From NCBI GenBank assembly GCA_942486035.1, contig CALNXK010000030.1:3367501-3431500 (forward strand): DNA of 64,000 nt, written 5' to 3'. A program made the translations under genes and the position numbers. The number at the start of each line of letters is the position of its first letter. Position 1 is the stretch's first letter. The notes under the pieces are model-generated. The model saw nothing but the letters and a program-made list of their open reading frames with translations, was not told where the DNA came from and did no database searches. Below are positions 57,101 to 64,000 of this stretch, piece by piece. The DNA is from Porites lobata. Its lineage: Eukaryota > Cnidaria > Anthozoa > Scleractinia > Poritidae.

Positions 57101-60100
57101 TCAAAATGCTTTGGAAGACAACTGAGCACACTTGTAAACCATTCATATATATATACCACTTGATATTAAAAGCCTCTCATGGCGGAAGCCGCAAGACTAA
57201 ACAACAACTGGTGGGAAGGCCCGAGGGTGAAGTTGCTTTAAAAAGTACACTTTCCTAAGTGGAAAGGCCAGGGTCAAGTTGTATAAAATGCAATGTTGCT
57301 GGTCACGACAGCTAAAAGCTAACTATAACATACATGGCGTTCAGCTTCATCAAACTCTTCACTTGAACTCCACTCAAACACAGAATCACAACTTACAGTG
57401 CAGCAGATAAACGCCTGACATTAACATTTATACTACTGGCCCCGGCGAGAAGGGCAGTTCAGATTCTAGGTGCAAATAGCAAGCAAGCTGCCTCTTTCCA
57501 GTTAGTCTTCTAGGCATCTAGCCTGAGAAAACAGCCAATATTTTACGACGCGATTGTTTTAGCTGTTTTCCCCGCTCAACGACGTCTGAGGGACGAGCCC
57601 AGAAACTCATATCTGGGTAGTGCTTCTGATTGGTTGAAAATCTGCTTCATATTTAGGGGTTGCTTACATGGAGGGAGGAAGATCCTAGCACCAGGAAGAT
57701 CGTAGAAAGCGGATCATCCTAGCGCCATATGTTTCCTGCGTTCAGTTTACATGCAAAGACCTAGGGTTGTACTTGTGCCTAGAGCTATGATTCGATGCTG
57801 AGAGGTAGGAAGGTTTGTGCGCCGTGTAAACTGCTTTCGCTATCCGAGTACTAGGGACAAACCAGGGGAAAATGGCGGCGGGTCGTTGAGTCAGGGTAAC
57901 CACGGCAACTGATAAAGGCCAAAAGTTTCGTTTGGCGTTAGCACTGACAAGCTTCTTTATTCTGCTGAAAGGTATAGTCGAACACCGCTTTAAGGATACC
58001 AGCTTAATACGGAAAGCTCGTTATTACAGACAGTTTCTTTGTTCCTGGGAAAAGCTCATACATTTTCTCTAAATTAAACCCGCTTAATACGGACAGCCGT
58101 TAATGCGGCCAACGAACACTCGTTTCTTGCCCAATCAACAGATTCTCATAGAACGTCAACCTCGCTAATGTGGACTCTTAAAAAGACCAGAAGGGCTCAA
58201 ATTGCATTTTTGTTACTGTCGCCCGCCATTTTTAATTCCTTCTCTTCTTGTAACCACACGGGCCGAAATTTCTTCATGTAAACCCGACGTAAGGTTGTTC
58301 CTCCTTCTGGAATCTTCCGCCCTCCTCTATTACTAATTAGGACCTGCGCTCGCACGTGCACGTGTCATGCTTGCCCCGTGCGCAACAATCCTGAGGAAAT
58401 GCAAGCAGGCTATAGGACAGTTCTTAATTTGTAGGGTTACAAGTAAACACTATGATCGTTGTCCTACATCTTAGAAAAACCACCGCTTTCAACGCACTTT
58501 TGTAATTCGAGTTCCCATGTAGCGCAAAATTACGTGTGTTAATACTGACGAAAGAAATCTCTCCATATTCCTCGCCCTTATTACATTACTAGCTTTTCCT
58601 TAATGAGCTTTTTAAAAGGCTGGAAATACACAATGTGAAGTGAATTGGACCCCGAAAATGTGATGAATGCCAGTAAGGGTTGATTTCCACTGTCGCGTAA
58701 TTTTCAGGTGCCTACGCAAGTAAATTTTACGCGCGTGAATAAAATAGAGGCTGGAACGTCGCGCGTAAACGTAAAAGTTGAACCCCGCTCAAGTCTTACG
58801 TTTACGTGCGTCGACCTTTCATACATTGCCTTTATTTTATTTACGCACTTAAAATTTGCGTTACGAAAAAAACACGCGACAGTGGAAATCCACCCTAAAA
58901 CGCCCGTGGACTCGTAGACAAAGTCGTGGTATACGTTATTTTTTTCCCTCTTTCCTCTCAGTTAAAAAAAAACCTTAAATCAAAAACAAGATAATGAAGG
59001 AAAAAGTATTGGGCGGACAGGCTCTGTTGTAAGGATTGTGCAAAAAGGTAAGAAAGTTGCTCGCGCATTACGGGCGTTTTCATCAATCGCTTGGCCCGTT
59101 AGTACACTACTGCGATGGCGATGATCCCTAATCGATTTCTTCAGTTGTTGTATCCATTTTCGAAGTTACAAAGAAGGCCGTTTTGTTTACATTTGACTTG
59201 TTTTGTTGCAATAGGTGCCAGTGTCGTCACTGAGTTAAATCAATAGAGAGATTTATTTGATTTTTTCGCGAATGGGCTTCCGATCATTGAGTGTAAACTT
59301 TACGGAGACACTGTTGGCGTAACAAAAGACATTTTCTCCGGCTTTATGTTTCTGGAACACAGTTGACGTACTTAGAAGCGTCCTATAGTTGGCGTTTTCT
59401 GCGTATCTGAAAGCTTATATTGGAAAACTGAAAAATCGCTCAGTTTGCTGGTACTAAGCAACAATGGAGTCCTTCAAATATAACATCTGCCCTCTGTTTA
59501 ACATTGTGCCCATGGCGAGCTTTTCAATTACTGGAACATTTTGAATAGAATATACTGAGAAATTAGTATATTGAGTATTCTGAAAACGTTTGCAAGGCCA
59601 TGCTAATCACTGCCAAATAGTGGTTTACTTTTTCATATCGGACGAAAAATTCATTTTCTCAATATACCAATGGTGACATGTTGTTGTGTAATCAGATTGA
59701 TTTTCATACTGACTTGTTTATGCTCCGTGGTATTCAAATTGATTCTCGTGATTCAATGACTACACTCGTCCAAAAAATCAGTAATAATTTTCTTTGTCAA
59801 ATTTAATCCTTCCCCTTAAAATGGCACTTTTTCTTGGAAAAATAACTTTCTAGAATTGAAAAAAAGTTTGTAGAGGTAATTAACGCCTTCTTTCCTGTGG
59901 GAAGCCGAACAAACGGCATTTTTCCGAGACAGGATCAGTGCTCAAGGCGAAACGGAAAGACTGGTCCGCTTGTCGCTTTAGCAAATCTTTACTCAAATTT
60001 TTGGAAACTTCCTTTCGCTTCAATCATCTCTTTATGGACCAACAAAGTATTATTTTCAATTGCCTTGACTTGAACTAAAACACTTAATCACAACAAGACT

Positions 60101-61139
60101 TTAGAACTGAGGATCCGCGCGATGGGAGATCCATACTTTGGGCAAACAAGTTCTCATTGTTTGTTTTATATTTAGCCCAAAACTTGGGATATTTGCAAAT
60201 CTCGATATAAAGACTTCAATGTTCTGGTTACAAATTTCTCGGCGAAGGAAGTCACGCGATTAGGAACTAGTTAATCTTAACGTAGCAAAACGTCACGCGA
60301 AAAGGGAGATATCCTATATGTATGCATCTGCACGTGAACTGGAGATTGTTTTTGGCATTACACTGAACCCTGCTGTTTAATATTGCTACGTATATTTATC
60401 GGTGATATATTGACAACACAAAAGTCTAGCAAATGCGAAGGCAAGCAGATTTTCAAGTCTGAAAATTGGTGCAATTTCCCGAATTTTATACGAAATAAAA
60501 GCATCTTTTCCGCACTATTAAGTTAATTATGAGAAATTTATCGCTGGTCTGGTGAGCCCGGCCATCGAGCATCATTAAGATCTGTATATGAAGTTTATGA
60601 TGTAGATTTGCAACCAAAGCCGGTTATTTTTACAACGCGCAAAGAAAGCACATGAAGTTGTTAACGCTAGTAATTCTATCTGACTGATTTCGTAATGTGT
60701 TTATCGCCCCTGTCTTCGAATCGGGATCAACTCAAAGAAAATATCACGTGTGATAAGACTGATCGCCGATCTGTAGCATTCTTTAATATATTTGGACAGA
60801 CCGTTTAACAAACCAGAATAGTTGCCAGATTTGTATATAAAAAATTAGTAAGGCCACTGTTTTCTCTGCTTTTACTTGCTACCATGCGTTAAATAATTGG
60901 TGTTACTTACCTAATCTAAAATAGACCCAGTAAGGTACTGAAAATACTCCCACCAGGATATCGGCAATAGCCAGAGAAACCAAATAGTAGTTTGTTTTAG
61001 TCCTGAGTTTTCGGTTTCTGTAAATCGCCGTACAAACCAGAGTATTTCCAGCCAAAATGACAAGACTTAGCAAAGCGAAGAAGAGAGATTCTACGATCAG
61101 ACCAGGCCTCACTGCATTTGCTGTTCTGTTGTTTGGCAT
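54176..61139 (-). CDS. Class A (rhodopsin-like) GPCR with amine-receptor signature residues
   Basis: A plasma-membrane seven-helix receptor. Exon 1 60911-61139 (start ATG 61139) and exon 2 54176-55008 join in phase (TTAG|GTAAGT, ACAG|TCAAT) to give 353 residues. TM1 carries Asn32 (1.50); TM2 LAIAD carries Asp60 (2.50); TM3 has Asp97 at 3.32 and ends Glu114-Arg115-Cys116 (ERC instead of DRY); TM4 Trp141; TM5 Pro173 with Ser166 and Ser169; TM6 VAWLPFF with Trp221; TM7 Trp250 (7.40), Tyr253 (7.43) and NPVIY at 259-263. Asp3.32 with Trp7.40 and Tyr7.43 is the classical aminergic set, so a biogenic-amine-like ligand is suggested, not shown. Unusually, position 3.25 is Tyr90 and the short second extracellular loop has no cysteine, so the standard disulfide is absent. 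The tail is Ser/Thr-rich. Glycosylation is possible at Asn4 (NRT). The intron between TM2 and TM3 is 5.9 kb. Confidence 0.88.
57974..58185 (+). repeat. Fragment related to the 32196-32400 element
   Basis: TATAGTCGAACACCGCTTTA then AGGATACC, followed by CCCGCTTAATACGGACAGCC, matches the order of motifs at 32196-32330. The second end is not visible. Confidence 0.5.
58676..58897. mobile_element. MITE with AGGGTTGATTTCCACTGTCG ends
   Basis: AGGGTTGATTTCCACTGTCG then CG is mirrored by CGCGACAGTGGAAATCCACC then CT. Internal ACGTAAACG / CGTTTACGT and TTTACGCGCG pairs give strong self-complementarity. Confidence 0.82.
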
Positions 61140-63365
61140 GGCGGGCTGGGAACATCTAGCCTACATTGAAAGAAAAACAAATGTCCTGAGACTTTGACGT
61201 GAGTTTTACTACAATTAGCATTAAGTCTCGTCAAGTTTTTTTAAAACACTGATTGGTGTATTTTAAGAGGAAGCCAAATAATAACAACACGTTACAAGAG
61301 ACAAGACAGACTAAGGCCACGACAGTTGGCCAGTTGTTTTGTTTTTGTTTAATAGAAAACATTTAACCAGATACAATCTGAACTGATAACCGTCTAAAAT
61401 GCTTAATTGGGTCAAATTTTAGGGTCTCTAGAGAAAATAGCATGAATCATATACCCAACTAATCTAAACAAACCTTCATTTAATACTTGTCCAACATTCG
61501 CTGCACGAAGTTTTATGGTGAAAACCTTGTAGATTATTTGACAGGCGTTGTAAACAACTGAACCTTGTTGTCATCGTTCGATACAATATTAAAATTCTTA
61601 CAACAAATCACTCAATTGTCACACCTACGTCACTTTTAGGCCTTTATTTCCTCCGCTGTCAATGAATTCGCTGTTTCATTTTTTTAAAGGTCAAGGCATT
61701 TAAAAAAGAAAAAAATCCGGAAATGTTCACAAAGCGCGTGGGTTTTATGCGAAAAACAAACAAGAAGATTGAGTTGTTTTCGTTATTATATCTTCTCGTC
61801 CAAACTGCTAGCGACCCATCCTTTATAGGGCAGCCGTGTCCTTTGAATCGCTTGTCTAAATCTATTGTTTTTGTTTTTCACCTTATAAACGTCAAAGTGA
61901 TCCTGGCGCGTTGTTGTTTTTTTTCACACAGCCAACCAGAGGTGAGAAGCTACTGGGGCGAGAAATTAGAAGTGATCGAGACAATGTACTTTAATAAAAC
62001 ACTTGTTTGATGTCTAGAGCGACAGAAAAGGCAAATCCCGCTGTGCTCATGGTGCTAAGCTCACAAAAGATTAAAAATGTGGACCTCTTAAGAGACACCA
62101 CGCAGTGAAGTTTATTAGCCTTTGCTACTTTAAAATTTTGATTAAAATCGTGACATCACACATCTGTGACCTGAAATGGCATATTCACCCAAAAATTGCC
62201 AAGTAATCGTTGTTTTTAGGATCACAAGATTTCGCTTCCAAATGCACATGTTCAATGTACGAAAAAGGAAAACAGGTTGATTTCATGCAGCCTCCTTTTG
62301 GCGCGGGGGTGGGAGTGGGGAGTGGGGGGGTTGGGGACTGACTGGGTCCAACCATATTTGACAAAAAAGGTACCCCTTTCGTATACCTTCCATCGACAAA
62401 TGGTACCCTTTTCACACACCTAGAAAGTTAAGAACTTTGCATCCCTTAACTTTCAATATGCTCTGTCTTAAAAAAATATGAATAAATCACAAAGCCAGAA
62501 CGTTTTTTCGACTTTTTCAAAGCCATGAAATGCATCTGTAAGACCTTCTTGGCCTTTATTCCAGACAAAAGAAAAGATTCCCCTTCCCTTTCATATGCTT
62601 CAACTAACAAATTCTCTACCCTTTTTTATGCGCCTGAGCGTGAAAATGGTACCCGGCCTTTCGAGCGGAGCCCCCCCCCCCCATATAGGCCCCCCCTCCC
62701 CCCCCATATAGGCCATTATAAGGATCACCCCTGGGTATAGAGTACAGGCAGCAGTCTTTTGGTCTTGCATAAGAAAAAATTACGACTGTTTTTAGCTCGG
62801 TTTCAGATTGCATTAGAGAGGTAGTTGTTCGGCCGGGTACTGTGTGTGAATGGTACTCTAAGTGGCACTAGCCCTGGAGTCTGTGAATGAAACCAATCCG
62901 TGTAACTTTGCTATTTTATGATTTTGGAATGTTAAATGCTTACGGCAGCGGAAGAGTTTGTTCGTTTAATTCTTATTTTAAGCAGAAACTGGCGTTTCAC
63001 CCCGTCCTTCAACCTTCGTAGGTGACAGCATTCGGTTTCGTCATGATATTTCCTGCATATAATCACTTGAACCCAGCCTACTAGGCTTATTGGAACCTTA
63101 TTGTGGTTTTTAATGAGTTGTTGAACCAATTGGCAAACTCTTGGTAGTGAGAGTTGTTTATAAGAAAGTAGTTTTACGACATCCGTCACAGAGGAAATGA
63201 CGATCGCTATTAAGGTGAGATCAGAAGAATACAGAAACTTAGCCGGGAGCAGGAGCGGGAGCTGAAACCAGTTGTTTACTCAATGACATTGATTGATACT
63301 CCTGCCATGACGGGATGTTGCTCTCGAAGTCAGTGTAATCAGGATGAGATACTTCTCGTCAATTT
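61140..63365. other. Upstream spacer of the GPCR
   Basis: The GPCR promoter should be at its left end; no TATA box was assigned. Positions 62270-62740 hold G- and C-homopolymer tracts (GGGGGGG, CCCCCCCCCC) and repeated ATATAGGCC and GGTACC units, which look like a degenerate repeat. ORFs there are low-complexity. No gene seen. Confidence 0.4.
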
Positions 63366-63763
63366 CAGGGGCACCCAACGAGGATATAGTTCAAAACCAC
63401 TTAACATAGCATTGTTGAACGTATTTTAGTATTCAAACGGAAGATATAGGCATATTTTTATCCCCTAAAAACTTTTCATCTGTTCGTATTTCCTAGCTGA
63501 AAGTCTAGTGATCCGAAAATTATAGGGATAAAAACTTACCTTCTCGAAAATTTCAGCCAGGAAAAGGCTCCCGAAAGTTCTAGGTGGCCTTTTTTAGGGT
63601 CAAAATCCGTTAAAAATGGGTAATTATACCATTTTGTAGATGTTCGAAAATCCTAGGAGAGGCAGGCAAGCAAGAAATTTTACAACAAATGTTCCGAAAA
63701 TTCTTGATCTCAAATCGTCTTCCGAACAGATATTGTCCCGAAAATTGCCGTTGGGTGCCCCTG
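63366..63763. mobile_element. MITE with CAGGGGCACCCAACG ends
   Basis: CAGGGGCACCCAACG and CGTTGGGTGCCCCTG are exact inverted ends. Internal CCGAAAAT and CTAGTGATC-type motifs recur. No ORF with family resemblance inside. Confidence 0.8.
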
Positions 63764-64000
63764 CAATTTGACACTGGCGCCTCAGCAAAAGAGGATATTA
63801 ATTTCACTCCTAGGTGATATTGACTAAGTAGGAAAAACTACTGCCCAAACATATCGTCCAGTGTTTTAAAGAAGTCGAAAATATTATCAGTATTTGTTTT
63901 TCATTTTTTCACTGTTTTGTTTGTTTGTTTGTCTGTCTTTCCGGTGAAGTCACGATAGAGACCCGAGACAGGAACGTTAATGCCACACACATACAATCGA

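Larger units (their letters stand above)
55009..60910. other. GPCR intron 1 (5.9 kb)
   Basis: No nested gene found. It contains the repeats listed at 57974 and 58676. A region near 57655-57910 (TTTACATG and CCTAGG blocks) is probably another degenerate inverted-repeat element. The rest is AT-rich and non-coding in all frames. Confidence 0.5.

Noticed and set aside
62525..62813. Proline- or glycine-rich ORFs
   Set aside because: Produced by C/G homopolymer tracts and ATATAGGCC repeats.
1..64000. CRISPR arrays, operons, riboswitches, phage genes
   Set aside because: The window is intron-containing animal DNA; repeats are inverted-repeat mobile elements, not spaced direct repeats.

Overview
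The window looks like nuclear DNA of an early-branching animal, most likely an anthozoan cnidarian such as a coral. That is an inference. It rests on AT-rich, intron-dense genes with clear animal orthologues (SLU7, LMAN2/VIP36, alpha-catenin, a CNNM transporter, an amine-receptor-like GPCR), on GT-AG introns, and on a very dense population of short inverted-repeat elements in introns and spacers. Nothing bacterial or viral was seen.

Layout. (1) 90-3590, minus: the 5' six coding exons of SLU7, a pre-mRNA splicing factor, running off the left edge. (2) 3958-12389, plus: a complete nine-exon LMAN2/VIP36-type L-type lectin, divergent from SLU7 across 367 bases. (3) 12390-21491: a gene-poor spacer with a 4.86-kb element made of two ~1-kb inverted arms bounded by TTAA. 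(4) 21492-44149, minus: a complete alpha-catenin gene of about 25 coding exons. (5) 44774-44871, minus: an intron-containing tRNA gene in the alpha-catenin/CNNM divergent spacer. (6) 44936-50245, plus: a complete three-exon CNNM gene. (7) 50284-54175: a spacer rich in inverted repeats. (8) 54176-61139, minus: a two-exon class A GPCR with a 5.9-kb intron. (9) 61140-64000: a repeat-bearing spacer.

The most unusual feature is inside alpha-catenin. Between the M-domain/linker exon (31649-31769) and the exon leading to the actin-binding half (26397-26542) lie four same-strand exons that encode two tandem ILEI/PANDER (FAM3-type) domains. All four begin and end in phase 1, as do the flanking junctions. 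The predicted product is therefore open through catenin - ILEI - ILEI - catenin (about 1290 residues), and skipping all four exons restores an ordinary alpha-catenin of about 959 residues. ILEI/PANDER domains are otherwise known to me from secreted or lumenal proteins, so their presence in a cytoplasmic junction protein would be a new architecture. RNA evidence is needed to separate a real fusion or cassette isoform from a nested gene.

The genes belong to unrelated housekeeping and signalling roles (splicing, early secretory cargo transport, cell adhesion, metal-ion transport, signalling), and I see no operon-like relationship. Exon coordinates come from splice consensus, phase bookkeeping and remembered family sequences, not from transcripts.
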